A DNA stretch of 64,000 nt from Janibacter sp. Soil728 (GCF_001428305.1 NZ_LMRZ01000006.1:395736-459735), one strand, 5' to 3'. Shown: positions 15,850 to 26,784, counted from the first letter of the stretch. The notes: generated by a model from the sequence alone, not told the origin. Made by a program: numbers and translations.

Positions 15850-17822
15850 GAGCCAGCCTTCTCGTAGTTCTTGCTGACCTCACCCAGGACGTAGCTCCAG
15901 ATCATCGGGGTCGCCTCGGGCGAGAAGTGCAGGTAGTCGTTGAAGACCTGGATGCCGTCGATCTTCTCCCGGTAGCCATCGGAGCAGAGGGCACCGTGGA
16001 GGTCGACGACCGCGACGTCGTCGTGGGACGCAGCCCAGTCGTCGACGATGGCGTTGATCTTCGTCGGGTCCTTGTACTCCTTGACGATCTCGGGGCTGGA
16101 GTCGAAGACGACCCGGAACTCCTCGGGGATGGAGGACTCGACCGGCTTGCGGCAGGGCACGTTGACGATCTGGACCTGCTGCGCGCCGGCGTCGATCGCC
16201 TCCTTGCGCACCGTGTCGAGGCGCTCGTCGATGAGGTCGACGTACTCGGGGTCGTCCAGCCACAGCCGCTCGCCATCGACGACGTGCGGCACGGCGAGCA
16301 GCGGGGAGGCCCACACGAGGAGCACCTGGTCGTCGTTCTGCGTGAACTTCGCCGGCCAGTCCTTCTTCATCTGCGTGCACAGCGGCTCGTTGCCCATCTG
16401 GAACCCGGGGGCCCAGCTCATCGGCTCGGAGAGCAGGTCGCAGCCCTCGCGGGAGTAGTTCTGCAGCGTCACGCCGGGGAAGGGAGCCGACTGGAAGCGG
16501 TCGACGAGGAAGAAGGGGACGGAGTCGCCGTAGACCCCCACCCGCGCCGGCTCACCCGAGACATACTTCTCCTGCCCCGGGACGATCGTGGGTGGCGGGC
16601 CGGCGGGCTCGGCGGCCGCCGTGTCGCTGGGCGCCGGAGCGGTGGGCGCGCTGCGCGCGACGGCCAGGCCGCAGCCGGCGAGGAGCACGACGGGCACGAC
16701 GACCGCGACCGCGCGGGTGCGCAGCGTCGGGAAGAGGCCGCGGACCCCCTTCTTGATCACCGGGCGCTCGATGTACTGGTACGACAGGTGCGCGATGCCC
16801 ACCGTCAGCGCGGAGCAGATGACGAAGTCGACGATCCCGTTGTCGACGAGGCGCCCGTTGCCGAAGGCCAACCAGATCGGCCAGTGCCACAGGTAGAGCC
16901 CGTAGGACAGCCGTCCTGCGTAGGCCAGCGGCCGCCACCCGAAGATCGTCTGCACCCAGCTCGGGCGCTCATCGGCGCAGGCGAGGACGAGCAGGGCCGC
17001 TCCCAACGCGAAGAAGAGCATCCCGCCGAGGTTGAACATCCATGCCGAGTAGGGGCCGACGACGAAGAAGGCACCGATGCTGGTGACGACCCCGACGACA
17101 CCGGCACCCAGGACGACGGGCCGGGGGAAGGTCGGGACCGCGCCGCTGCGGCCCGGCGCGAGCCAGACCCCGAGGGCCGCGCCGACGAAGAGCGCCTGAG
17201 CGCGGGCGTCCGTGCCGTAGTACACCCGCGGGTAGTCGCTCGCGTCGTGGAATCCGAGCACCGCGGTCCACACCGCGCTGAGCACGGCGCCGATCACGAG
17301 CACGAGGGTGATGGCCCGGCGGGAGCGGACCAGGGCCATCAGGCCGAGGATGACGAAGGGGACGAGGACGTAGAACTGCTCCTCGATCGCGAGCGTCCAC
17401 GCATGACGAAGGGGGGTGGCCCCACCCAGGGTGCCGAAGTACTGGTCGCCCTCCGAGATCAGCCGCCAGTTCATGACATAGCCCAAGGTGGCCATGACGT
17501 CCCCGCCGATCTTGCGACGGACCGTGTCGTCGGCCCACAGCACGGCGTAGACGATGACGAAACCCAGGACGAGGAAGAGGGCGGGCAGGAGTCGCCGCGC
17601 GCGGCGCGTGTAGAAGGCGATGGCGTCGATGCCGCCGCTGGTGATCTTCTCCTCCACGAGCAACCGGGTGATGAGGAAGGCGGACAGGACGAAGAAGAGG
17701 TTGATGCCGACCCAGGCTCCGGTGAGCCACGTGACCCCGAAGTGGAAGGCCATGAAGCAGAGCATGAAAAGGCCCCGGACCCCGTCGAGCGCAGGGCTGT
17801 ACCCGAGGCGTGAACGTGCCAC
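15846..17822 (-). CDS. Membrane acyltransferase with C-terminal SGNH domain (paralogue of the downstream gene)
   Basis: A 658-residue paralogue with the same two-domain plan. The start is GTG 17822, chosen for GAGGAGC 6 bases upstream; a longer frame to 17948 lacks a site and is not hydrophobic. Motifs: SPALDGVRGLFMLCFMAFHFGVTWL, RHAWTLAIEEQFYVLVPFV, and in the SGNH domain RVGVYGDSVPFFLVDRF and NDYLHFSPEATPMIW. The motif order and the similar helix pattern show a tandem duplication with clear divergence. It diverges from citrate synthase. Confidence 0.88.
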   Translation of the reverse strand: MARSRLGYSPALDGVRGLFMLCFMAFHFGVTWLTGAWVGINLFFVLSAFLITRLLVEEKITSGGIDAIAFYTRRARRLLPALFLVLGFVIVYAVLWADDTVRRKIGGDVMATLGYVMNWRLISEGDQYFGTLGGATPLRHAWTLAIEEQFYVLVPFVILGLMALVRSRRAITLVLVIGAVLSAVWTAVLGFHDASDYPRVYYGTDARAQALFVGAALGVWLAPGRSGAVPTFPRPVVLGAGVVGVVTSIGAFFVVGPYSAWMFNLGGMLFFALGAALLVLACADERPSWVQTIFGWRPLAYAGRLSYGLYLWHWPIWLAFGNGRLVDNGIVDFVICSALTVGIAHLSYQYIERPVIKKGVRGLFPTLRTRAVAVVVPVVLLAGCGLAVARSAPTAPAPSDTAAAEPAGPPPTIVPGQEKYVSGEPARVGVYGDSVPFFLVDRFQSAPFPGVTLQNYSREGCDLLSEPMSWAPGFQMGNEPLCTQMKKDWPAKFTQNDDQVLLVWASPLLAVPHVVDGERLWLDDPEYVDLIDERLDTVRKEAIDAGAQQVQIVNVPCRKPVESSIPEEFRVVFDSSPEIVKEYKDPTKINAIVDDWAASHDDVAVVDLHGALCSDGYREKIDGIQVFNDYLHFSPEATPMIWSYVLGEVSKNYEKAGS

Positions 17823-17953
17823 CGCTGCTCCTCGTGTGTCGTGGGTCGTCTGCCGCCGGAGCGGCTTCGGGCATGCTACCGGCCAGTCCTTGAAGCGAAG
17901 AGTGCAGAATGTGCACAGAGCAACAGACGGCAGAGCAGGAAGGCACACCAGAT

Positions 17954-19060
17954 ATGTCCGACACGGATGTCAAGCACGGCCTCGAGGGCGTCGTCGCCTT
18001 CGAGTCCCAGATCGCCGAGCCCGACAAGGCTGGTGGCAACCTGCGGTACCGAGGGGTCGACATCAACGACCTCGTCGGCAAGGTCACCTTCGGTGACGTG
18101 TGGGGCCTGCTCGTCGACGACTCCTTCGACCCGGGTCTCCCGCCGGCCGAGCCCTTCCCCCTCCCCGTGCACAGCGGCGACATCCGCGTCGACGTGCAGT
18201 CCGCGCTGGCCCAGCTGGCACCGCTGTGGGGCTTCAAGCCGCTGCTCGACATCGATGACACCCAGGTCCGTGAGGACCTCGCCCGCTCGTCGGTCATGGC
18301 GCTGTCCTTCATCGCCCAGTCCGCGCACGGCCAGAACACCGCGATGGTCCCCCAGGCGCGCGTCGACGAGGGCAAGAGCATCGTCGAGCGCTTCATGATC
18401 CGCTGGCGCGGCGAGCCCGACCCCAAGCACGTCGAGGCCATCAACGCCTACTTCATCTCCGCTGCCGAGCACGGGATGAACGCCTCGACCTTCACCGCAC
18501 GGGTCATCGCCTCCACCGGCGCCGACGCGGCCGCCTGCCTCTCCGGGGCCGTCGGTGCGATGTCCGGACCGCTGCACGGTGGCGCCCCGTCCCGCGCCCA
18601 GCACATGATCGAGGGTGTCGAGCGCACCGGCGACGCGACCAAGTACGTCAAGGACGCGCTCGACAACAAGGAGCGCCTCATGGGCTTCGGTCACCGCGTC
18701 TACCGGGCCTACGACCCGCGCGCGGCCGTCCTGCGCGAGACCTGCCAGCGCCTGGGCGCCCCCCGCTACGAGGTGGCCCTCGAGCTGGAGAAGGCCGCCA
18801 TCGCCGAGCTCGCGGACCGCTACCCGGACCGCAAGATGGAGACCAATGTCGACTACTGGGCCGCGGTCCTGCTCGACTTCGCCGATGTCCCCGGCGAGAT
18901 GATGACCCCGCTCTTCGTCTGTGCCCGCACGGCCGGTTGGTCGGCCCACGTGCTCGAGCAGAAGCGCACCGGTCGCCTCATCCGCCCGAGCAGCAACTAC
19001 ACCGGCCCGGGACCGCGCCCGATCAGCGACGTGGCCGGCTACGACACGCTCCCCGCCTGA
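17954..19060 (+). CDS. citA: Citrate synthase 2
   Basis: Enzyme of 368 residues condensing oxaloacetate and acetyl-CoA. It has the small-form actinobacterial/2-methylcitrate-like architecture: LEGVVAFESQIAEPDKAGGNLRYRGVDI near the start, the catalytic region SGAVGAMSGPLHGGAPSRA (His), MGFGHRVYRAYDPRA (His and Arg), and NVDYWAAVLLDFADVP (Asp). ATG 17954 follows GGAAGG at a long spacing of about 11; an ATG at 17909 would add 15 residues. Sequence alone does not exclude 2-methylcitrate synthase activity, but no prpB or prpD genes are nearby. Confidence 0.87.
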   Translation: MSDTDVKHGLEGVVAFESQIAEPDKAGGNLRYRGVDINDLVGKVTFGDVWGLLVDDSFDPGLPPAEPFPLPVHSGDIRVDVQSALAQLAPLWGFKPLLDIDDTQVREDLARSSVMALSFIAQSAHGQNTAMVPQARVDEGKSIVERFMIRWRGEPDPKHVEAINAYFISAAEHGMNASTFTARVIASTGADAAACLSGAVGAMSGPLHGGAPSRAQHMIEGVERTGDATKYVKDALDNKERLMGFGHRVYRAYDPRAAVLRETCQRLGAPRYEVALELEKAAIAELADRYPDRKMETNVDYWAAVLLDFADVPGEMMTPLFVCARTAGWSAHVLEQKRTGRLIRPSSNYTGPGPRPISDVAGYDTLPA

Positions 19061-19086
19061 TCGGCTTCCGGGGACGAGGGGACACC

Positions 19087-21041
<1,955 letters not shown>

Positions 21042-21057
21042 CCCGGGAGGGTCTGAC

Positions 21058-21138
21058 CTAGAAGGCCGCGGCGATCGCCACGAGGACGAGTGAGGCGAGG
21101 ACCAGCCAGGTCATGATCCGGCGGAAGCGCGGGGTCAC
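21058..21138 (-). CDS. 26-residue single-helix membrane peptide coupled to the MFS gene
   Basis: GTG 21138 overlaps the stop of the MFS gene in a GTGA junction and the frame closes at TAG 21058. The peptide has a basic N-terminus (VTPRFRRIM) and a single hydrophobic helix (WLVLASLVLVAIAAAF). The tight overlap in line with the MarR-MFS junction argues that it is translated by coupling. It could be a transporter-associated small protein or a chance extension; no family is recognised. Confidence 0.45.
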   Translation of the reverse strand: MTPRFRRIMTWLVLASLVLVAIAAAF

Positions 21139-22418
21139 CGGGCGGCCTCGGGCATGTCTTGGGTGGGCGTTGACAGGACGCGCACGCGGGGGCGGCGCTG
21201 GCTCGAGTAGGTCACCTCGACATTCTCGTGCCGTCCGAGCCAGAAGGACACCACGACGAGCGTGATCCCTACCGCGATCGCCCCGACACCGAGCGTCCAA
21301 CGAGCACCCAGCACGTCGCCGATCCAGCCGATGACCGGCGCACCGAGGGGCGTCCCGCCGAAGAAGATCGCCATGTACAGGGCCATGACCCGCCCGCGCA
21401 TCATCGGCTCGGTGCGCATCTGGACCATGGCATTGGCGGTGGTCATCGCGGTGAGCGAGGTCATGCCGCACGCGATGAGCGCGATGGCGAAGGTCGTGTA
21501 GGTCGGCGCCAGCGACGCGGCCGTGGTGGCGAGGGTGAAGCCGACGAGCGCCATCAGCAGCACGCGCAGCCGGGGCTCGTTGCGGCGGGCAGCCATGAGC
21601 GCCGCAGCCAGTGACCCGATGGCCATGATCGACCCGAGCAGGCCGTACTCCTCCGCGCCCTTGTGGAAGGTCTGGGTCGCCATCAGTGCGATCGTCAGCT
21701 GGAAGTTCATCCCGAAGGTGCCGAGGACGAAGATCAGGATGAGGACGAGCACGATGTCCGGCCTCCCTCGCACATAGCGCAGGCCCTCCAGAGCCGTCCC
21801 GCGACCGGTCACCCTGGGCGCCGGAGTCATCTCGCTCGTCCGCAGGCACAGCAGCGCGATGATCACCGAGACGAAGGTCAGCGAGTTGACGACCAGCGCC
21901 TGGCCGGAGCCGATACCGGCGATGACCAGGCCGGCCACACCCGGTCCGATGAGACGGCCGAGGTTGAAGGAGGCGCTGTTGAGCGCGACCGCATTGCTCA
22001 ACCGGTGGCGCGGCACCATCTCGGACACGAAGGTCTGGCGGGCCGGGTTGTCGAAGGCCGCCGCGATACCGGTGATGAGCGCCAGCACGTAGAAGTGCCA
22101 CAGCTGGGCCGTGCCGGTCAGGACGAGGACACCGCCGACGAGAGCGGTGAGCCCGAGCGTGGCCTGGGTGACGAGCAGCAGGAGCCGCTTGGGGAAACGA
22201 TCGGCGACAGCACCGGTCCAGGGGGCGAGCAGGAGCATCGGCAGGAACTGCAGGCCGGTGACGATGCCGAGCGCTGAGGCCGAGTGGTCGGTGAGCTCGG
22301 TGAGGACGACCCAGTCCTGCGCGACGCGACCCATCCAGGTGCCGACATTGGAGACGATCGCACCCATCGCGTAGATGCGGTAGTTGCGGATCGAGAGGGA
22401 GGCGAAGGTCGAGCTCAT
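21135..22418 (-). CDS. MFS exporter, EntS/MFS_3-like
   Basis: A 427-residue, 12-helix transporter beginning FASLSIRNYRIYAMGAIVSNVGTWMGRVAQDWVV, the typical start of EntS-like (MFS_3) exporters, with GAVADRFPKRLLLLV as loop 2-3 motif and FDNPARQTFVSEMVP after helix 5. It ends in a charged cytoplasmic tail. It is co-transcribed with an upstream MarR regulator (ATGA overlap), so it is probably a regulated drug or metabolite exporter. Confidence 0.88.
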   Translation of the reverse strand: MSSTFASLSIRNYRIYAMGAIVSNVGTWMGRVAQDWVVLTELTDHSASALGIVTGLQFLPMLLLAPWTGAVADRFPKRLLLLVTQATLGLTALVGGVLVLTGTAQLWHFYVLALITGIAAAFDNPARQTFVSEMVPRHRLSNAVALNSASFNLGRLIGPGVAGLVIAGIGSGQALVVNSLTFVSVIIALLCLRTSEMTPAPRVTGRGTALEGLRYVRGRPDIVLVLILIFVLGTFGMNFQLTIALMATQTFHKGAEEYGLLGSIMAIGSLAAALMAARRNEPRLRVLLMALVGFTLATTAASLAPTYTTFAIALIACGMTSLTAMTTANAMVQMRTEPMMRGRVMALYMAIFFGGTPLGAPVIGWIGDVLGARWTLGVGAIAVGITLVVVSFWLGRHENVEVTYSSQRRPRVRVLSTPTQDMPEAAR

Positions 22419-22858
22419 CGGGCGGCGATCCTGCCCAGGATCTCGCTCGCGGCCACGAGGACCGCCTGCTCCTCGCTCGTCAGCTCGCTGACGCGTTCGG
22501 ACATCCAGCGGCCGCGCTGGCGACGGACCGTCATGAGGAAGTCGCGGCCCGCAGCGGTCAGCTCGACGAGGATGCGCCGCCCGTCATCCGGGTCGTCATG
22601 GCGCTCGACGAGACCGTCGTCGACCAGGCAGCCGACGGTGCGGGTCATGCTCGGCGCCGACACCTTTTCGATGTCGGCGAGCGCCCGTGGGGTGAGGGGT
22701 CCGTCCTCGAGTCGGGAGAGCACCGAGAACTGGTGCGGGGCGATCTCGTCCGTGCTCTCGAAGCGCACCCTGCGGCTGATCCGCATGCACGCCAGTCGCA
22801 GGTCCTCGCTCACAGAGCTGATCGCCTTGGGTCCCAGTCTCGCCGCGGTCTCGGTCAC
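22415..22858 (-). CDS. MarR-family transcriptional regulator
   Basis: A 147-residue winged-helix repressor: recognition region LTPRALADIEKVSAPSMTRTVGCLVDDGLVER (about 55-86) followed by the wing DPDDGRRILVELTAAGRDFL. GTG 22858 has an AGGGAG ribosome binding site. It heads the operon with the MFS exporter and has a long inverted repeat in its promoter, pointing to autoregulation. Confidence 0.9.
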   Translation of the reverse strand: MTETAARLGPKAISSVSEDLRLACMRISRRVRFESTDEIAPHQFSVLSRLEDGPLTPRALADIEKVSAPSMTRTVGCLVDDGLVERHDDPDDGRRILVELTAAGRDFLMTVRRQRGRWMSERVSELTSEEQAVLVAASEILGRIAAR

Positions 22859-22883
22859 GGATCTCCCTTCGTCAGGTACAACA

Positions 22884-22913
22884 AGTTAGCACAACTCATT
22901 ACTCTTGCTAACT
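22884..22913. promoter_or_regulatory. Inverted repeat, likely MarR operator
   Basis: AGTTAGCA (22884-22891) and TGCTAACT (22906-22913) are perfect 8-base inverted arms separated by 14 bases in an unusually AT-rich stretch, 26 bases upstream of the marR start. The position fits autoregulation of the MarR-MFS operon. Confidence 0.6.
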
Positions 22914-22930
22914 ATCCCACCCGGCCCGAC

Positions 22931-22994
22931 CGTGCATTGCCATAGGGGAATGCACGCCTGAACCCGCATTGCCATAGGGCAATGCGGGTTCAGG
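22931..22994. repeat. Two copies of the GCATTGCC-ATAG-GGCAATGC hairpin repeat (cluster 1)
   Basis: Copy 1: arms 22931-22941 and 22946-22956 with one mismatch. Copy 2: arms 22957-22973 and 22978-22994, a perfect 17-bp stem. Both have the loop ATAG and the same CATTGCC core. They lie downstream of the NCS2 permease (minus strand) and upstream of marR, so copy 2 probably terminates the permease transcript. Confidence 0.8.
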
Positions 22995-23022
22995 TCGAGC
23001 GAGCGGGGCGAAGGGGGTGGGC

Positions 23023-24510
23023 TCAGCTGACGCCGAGGACTCCCTTGATCGGGTCGATCGCGAAGTACAGGACGAAGAGCAGGGCGACGAGCCACATCAG
23101 CGGGTGGATGGCGCCGATCTTGCCGCGCACCACCTTGATGAAGACGTAGGTGACGAAGCCGGCACCGATGCCCGCGGTGATCGAGTAGGTGAAGGGCATG
23201 AGGATGATCGTGAGGAAGGCCGGGATGGCGATCTCCAGGTCGTCCCACTCGATCTCCTTGACCTGCTGCATCATCAGGAACCCGACGAGCACCAGGGCCG
23301 GGGTCGCGGCCTCGTAGGGCACGACGGCGACGAGCGGCGACAGGAAGGTCGCCAGGAGGAAGAGCACCCCGGTGACCACCGAGGCCAGACCGGTGCGGGC
23401 GCCCTCGCCCACACCGGAGGCGGACTCGATGTAGCTGGTGTTGGAGCTGACCGATGCGGCGCCACCGGCGACGGCGGCGATGGAGTCGACGATGAGGATC
23501 CGCTGGCTGCCGGGCGGGTTGCCCTCCTCGTCCAGCAGGTCACCCTCGGCGCCGACGGCGACCATCGTGCCCATGGTGTCGAAGAAGTCGGCGAGCAGGA
23601 TCGTGAAGACGAGCAGCGACGCGGAGACGATGCCGATCTTGTCGAAGGAGCCCAGCAGGTTGAAGTCACCCAGCAGACCGAAGTCGGGGGTCGCCACGAC
23701 GGCGTCCGGGAGGCTCGGGACATTCAGGCCCCACCCGGTCGGGTTGACCATCTCGCCCTTCTCGTTGGTCTGCGACCCGATGCTGAAGACGGCCTCGACG
23801 ACCATCGCGAGGATCGTCGTGCCGAGGATGCCGTAGAGGATCGCGCCCTTCACCCCGCGCACGTAGAGGGTGATGATGATGAAGAGGCCGATGACGAAGA
23901 CGAGCAGCGGCCAGCCGGCGAGGAAGCCACCGACACCGAGCTCGCCGAGGGGACCGCCCGCGGCCTTGCGCACGAAGCCGGCGTCGACGAGGCCGACGAC
24001 GGTGATGAAGAGACCGATGCCGACGCTGATCGCCGTCTTCAGCTGGGCGGGGACGGCATGCAGGACGGCCTTGCGGAACCCGGTCAGGACGAGCAGGAGG
24101 ATGATCAGACCCTCCATGACGACCAGGCCCATGGCGTCGGCCCAGGTCATCTCCGGCAGCTTCGCGATGCCGAAGGCGACGAAGGCGTTGAGCCCCAGTC
24201 CGGCGGCCAGCGCCAGCGGGTAGTTGGCGACCACGCCCATGAGCAGCGTCATGACGCCGGCGACGAGCGCCGTGCACGCAGCCACCATGGGCAGGTTGGG
24301 TCCGTCGCCGCCACCGAGGAATCCCCCGGTGGAGTCGGCCTGGGTGCCGATGATCAGGGGGTTCAGGACGACGATGTACGCCATCGTGAAGAAGGTGGCG
24401 AAACCACCGCGGACCTCACGGCCGACGGTCGAACCACGCTCGGAGATCTTGAAGTACCGCTCGATCGCGGAACCCTCCGTCGACGGAGGTGCTGCAGCAG
24501 GGGTGCTCAT
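23023..24510 (-). CDS. NCS2-family purine permease (AzgA/GhxP-like)
   Basis: A 495-residue membrane protein of the AzgA branch of nucleobase/cation symporters, taking up adenine, guanine or hypoxanthine. Hallmarks: IERYFKISERGSTVGREVRGGFATFFTMAYIVVLNP at the N-terminus, AAGLGLNAFVAFG, LLADFFDTMGTMVAVG (conserved Asp/Thr substrate helix) and SSNTSYIESASGVGEGARTGLASVVTG. About 12-14 helices. ATG 24510. The terminator is the GCATTGCC hairpin just after its stop. Confidence 0.9.
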   Translation of the reverse strand: MSTPAAAPPSTEGSAIERYFKISERGSTVGREVRGGFATFFTMAYIVVLNPLIIGTQADSTGGFLGGGDGPNLPMVAACTALVAGVMTLLMGVVANYPLALAAGLGLNAFVAFGIAKLPEMTWADAMGLVVMEGLIILLLVLTGFRKAVLHAVPAQLKTAISVGIGLFITVVGLVDAGFVRKAAGGPLGELGVGGFLAGWPLLVFVIGLFIIITLYVRGVKGAILYGILGTTILAMVVEAVFSIGSQTNEKGEMVNPTGWGLNVPSLPDAVVATPDFGLLGDFNLLGSFDKIGIVSASLLVFTILLADFFDTMGTMVAVGAEGDLLDEEGNPPGSQRILIVDSIAAVAGGAASVSSNTSYIESASGVGEGARTGLASVVTGVLFLLATFLSPLVAVVPYEAATPALVLVGFLMMQQVKEIEWDDLEIAIPAFLTIILMPFTYSITAGIGAGFVTYVFIKVVRGKIGAIHPLMWLVALLFVLYFAIDPIKGVLGVS

Positions 24511-24548
24511 GCAGCGAATCGTAAGGTCGTCACGGGCCGCCGCTGAAA

Positions 24549-24580
24549 CCGGGCTCGCGTGATCCTCGCGACGAGCCCGG
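24549..24580 (-). terminator. Hairpin terminator after the DUF3027 gene
   Basis: Arms CCGGGCTCG (24549-24557) and CGAGCCCGG (24572-24580) are perfectly complementary; the hairpin lies 18 bases after the DUF3027 stop in its transcription direction. Confidence 0.6.
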
Positions 24581-24597
24581 ATGGTCCCCCGACGAGC

Positions 24598-25368
24598 TCA
24601 GAGAGTCTCGAGGACCTCGTCGTCGAGGATCGGGGTCCCGACCTTCTCCGGCTCCGGGTCGGCCATGTCGATCTCGGAGTGTGCGCCGCAGCCGTGGTCG
24701 CGACTGACGACCCCGCCGTCGCTCGGGCTCCACTCGTTGGCGCAGATGCCGAAGACACTGCGCAGCGCTCCGGTCACGGGCATGAAGTAGCCGCATCCGT
24801 CGCAGCGCGCGGGGGCCTTGACCGCCACGTCGGCGGTGGGTCCGTGCGAGCCGTCGTACCACCGCTGGGCGGCCTGGTCGCGGCCCTCTGCGGACAGCAC
24901 GCGCGGACGGCCCAGGCCCAGCTCCCACAGGGCGACGGCGTCGACGTCCTCCTCGCCGGTGGCCTCGAAGCCACCCACGAGGTTGGGGTCGTCATCGATC
25001 TTGGGGGTGACATCGCCGGGGCCGACGTCACCGGGGGCGAGCCGCTGCGCCCACGGGAGCCACTCCGGGGAGAGGATCGCACCGTCGCCGGGCAGGAGCT
25101 GCGACTCGCAGACCGTCGCGGTCTTGGACCGCGGGGCCCGGGTGACGGTGACGGCCCAGGCCCATCCGCCGTAGCCGGGCAGGGTGGCGGCGAACCAGTG
25201 GGTGCCGAGGCGCTCCGCCTCGAGGGTGAAGCCGACGTGCTCGCCGACCCCCTCCCCCTTCGTCGCCTCGATGAGCTCGCGGCGGGCGGGCTCGATCGCG
25301 GCCGCCAGGACGGCGTCCGCCTTCGGCTTGGCCTTGGCCCGGCTCCTCGTGGTGGTGGTCTCGGTCAT
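24598..25368 (-). CDS. DUF3027 domain protein
   Basis: A 256-residue actinobacterial protein of unknown function. ATG 25368 follows the cold-shock gene's stop by one base, so the two are translationally linked. The core includes HVGFTLEAERLGTHWFAATLPGYGGWAWAVTVTR and a putative metal site CDGCGYFMPV ... FGICANEWSPSDG with a further Cys/His pair (DHGCGAHSE), suggesting a zinc ribbon. The link with a cold-shock protein is conserved in several actinobacteria as far as I recall, but the role is not known. Confidence 0.8.
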   Translation of the reverse strand: MTETTTTRSRAKAKPKADAVLAAAIEPARRELIEATKGEGVGEHVGFTLEAERLGTHWFAATLPGYGGWAWAVTVTRAPRSKTATVCESQLLPGDGAILSPEWLPWAQRLAPGDVGPGDVTPKIDDDPNLVGGFEATGEEDVDAVALWELGLGRPRVLSAEGRDQAAQRWYDGSHGPTADVAVKAPARCDGCGYFMPVTGALRSVFGICANEWSPSDGGVVSRDHGCGAHSEIDMADPEPEKVGTPILDDEVLETL

Positions 25369-25369
25369 C

Positions 25370-25765
25370 TCAGCCCTCCATGTCGTCGGCGATGCGACGC
25401 AGGACCTGGGCGACCTTGGCGCCATGGGCCTTGTCGGGGTAGCGCCCGCGGCGCAGGCCGTTGCCCAGGTCGTCGAGGAGCTTGATGACGTCCTCGACGA
25501 TCGCGGCCATGTCCTCGGCCGGCTTGCGGTCACGCTGGCGCAGGTTGGCCGAGACGCTCGGCGGGGTGTCCAGGACCGTGACGGCCAGCGCCTGGGCGCC
25601 GCGGCGCCCCTCGACGATGCCGTAGTCCACGCGGGTGCCGCCCTTGAGGGTGGTCGTGCCCTCGGGCAGCGCGTTGGCGTGGAGGAAGATGTCCGAGCCG
25701 TCGTCGCCGGAGATGAAGCCGAAGCCCTTCTCCGCGTCGTACCACTTGACCTTGCCAGTGGGCAC
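25370..25765 (-). CDS. Cold-shock domain protein with C-terminal helical extension
   Basis: A 131-residue protein. Residues 1-65 are a cold-shock OB fold with RNP1 KGFGFI and RNP2 DIFLHANAL motifs for single-stranded nucleic acid binding. Residues 66-131 form an extra charged helical region (DMAAIVEDVIKLLDDLGNGLRRGRYPDKAHGAKVAQVLRRIAD), absent from 67-residue CspA proteins. Start GTG 25765 has AGAGG about 6 bases upstream. First gene of a pair with DUF3027. Confidence 0.9.
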   Translation of the reverse strand: MPTGKVKWYDAEKGFGFISGDDGSDIFLHANALPEGTTTLKGGTRVDYGIVEGRRGAQALAVTVLDTPPSVSANLRQRDRKPAEDMAAIVEDVIKLLDDLGNGLRRGRYPDKAHGAKVAQVLRRIADDMEG

Positions 25766-25845
25766 CGTGCACCTCTTGCTCGTACCTGGGGTGTGTGGGC
25801 GCACGGGATCGTGCACCCCGTCAAGGCTAACCCGAGCGGCCCCGC

Positions 25846-26778
25846 TCACCCCAATACGCGGCCGACCTCGATCCCCCACTGCCCGGCCCACGTGGCGCCC
25901 GGCTCGAGCGCGACCATGCCCTCACCGGAGTTGAAGGCGTCCGGCGGGCACGAGAGCGGCTCGACCGCGATGCCTGCGGGATGGCCGTGTGGCAGCGCCG
26001 TCGGATCGGAGCGGCCGGTGAAGACCTGCACCCAGTCCAGGCCGGGGCCTCCCCAGAGGTGCACGGCCCGCTCGCCGGTCTCGACGGTGACGGTCCAGCA
26101 GCCGTCGGGGCCCCGCTCCAGGCCGGTGTAGGCGTTGTCGATGTCGCGGTCGCCGAGCTCAGGGCCCTCCCGCAGGTCGAGGGTGCTCCCGCCCACCGGC
26201 TCGGTCCCGATCGGCAGCAGACGATCCGGGTCGACGTGGACGACGCGGTCTGCGGGCACGGTCACCCGGGCGCGCGCAGCCGGGGTGGCCCCGAGGGCCA
26301 GGTAGGGGTGGGCCCCGTAGCCGACGGGCGCGGCCGTGGCCCCGACGTTGACGACAGAGGTGCTGCAGGTCAGGCCGCGAGGGTCGACCTGCCAGGCGAC
26401 CCTGACCTCGAGGGCGAAGGGGTAGCCCGGCCGAGGGTGCACCGTGTGGAGGAGGACGACCCGGTCGTCGTCGCGCTCGGTCGGGCGGAAGGCCTCCCAC
26501 CGCACGAGCCCGTGGGTGGCCGTGCCGGTCGACCGCTCGGTGATCGGCAGCTCGTGCTCCTGCCCGGCAAAGGTGTACCGCCCGTCCCGGACCCGGTTGG
26601 GCCACGGCACGAGCAGCTGCCCGCGGCCGGAGGAGGCCATCTCTGCCACCGGGTACCCGGCCACCAGGTCGACACCGCCGACAGCGAGGCTGCGCCGCCC
26701 ACCGCCCGTCTCGACGACCACCGCCTCGACGTCACCGCTGGTCAGCTGCCACTGCGTGCCACTGGGTGGGTTCGCCAT
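25846..26778 (-). CDS. Aldose 1-epimerase family protein
   Basis: A 310-residue galactose mutarotase-like beta-sandwich protein. Recognisable segments are LLVPWPNRVRDGRYTFAGQEHELPI, THGLVRWEAF (conserved His), VGYGAHPYLAL (catalytic His-Pro) and GGPGLDWVQVFTGRSDP with GIAVEPLSCPPDAFNSG (catalytic Glu). ATG 26778 is preceded by TACGTT with exactly six bases in between, suggesting a leaderless transcript. The sugar substrate is unknown. Confidence 0.88.
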   Translation of the reverse strand: MANPPSGTQWQLTSGDVEAVVVETGGGRRSLAVGGVDLVAGYPVAEMASSGRGQLLVPWPNRVRDGRYTFAGQEHELPITERSTGTATHGLVRWEAFRPTERDDDRVVLLHTVHPRPGYPFALEVRVAWQVDPRGLTCSTSVVNVGATAAPVGYGAHPYLALGATPAARARVTVPADRVVHVDPDRLLPIGTEPVGGSTLDLREGPELGDRDIDNAYTGLERGPDGCWTVTVETGERAVHLWGGPGLDWVQVFTGRSDPTALPHGHPAGIAVEPLSCPPDAFNSGEGMVALEPGATWAGQWGIEVGRVLG

Positions 26779-26784
26779 GCCTCC

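Noticed and set aside
15927-17813. 628-residue open frame antisense to the acyltransferase
   Set aside because: Shadow of a well supported gene; composition is acidic low complexity with no motif.
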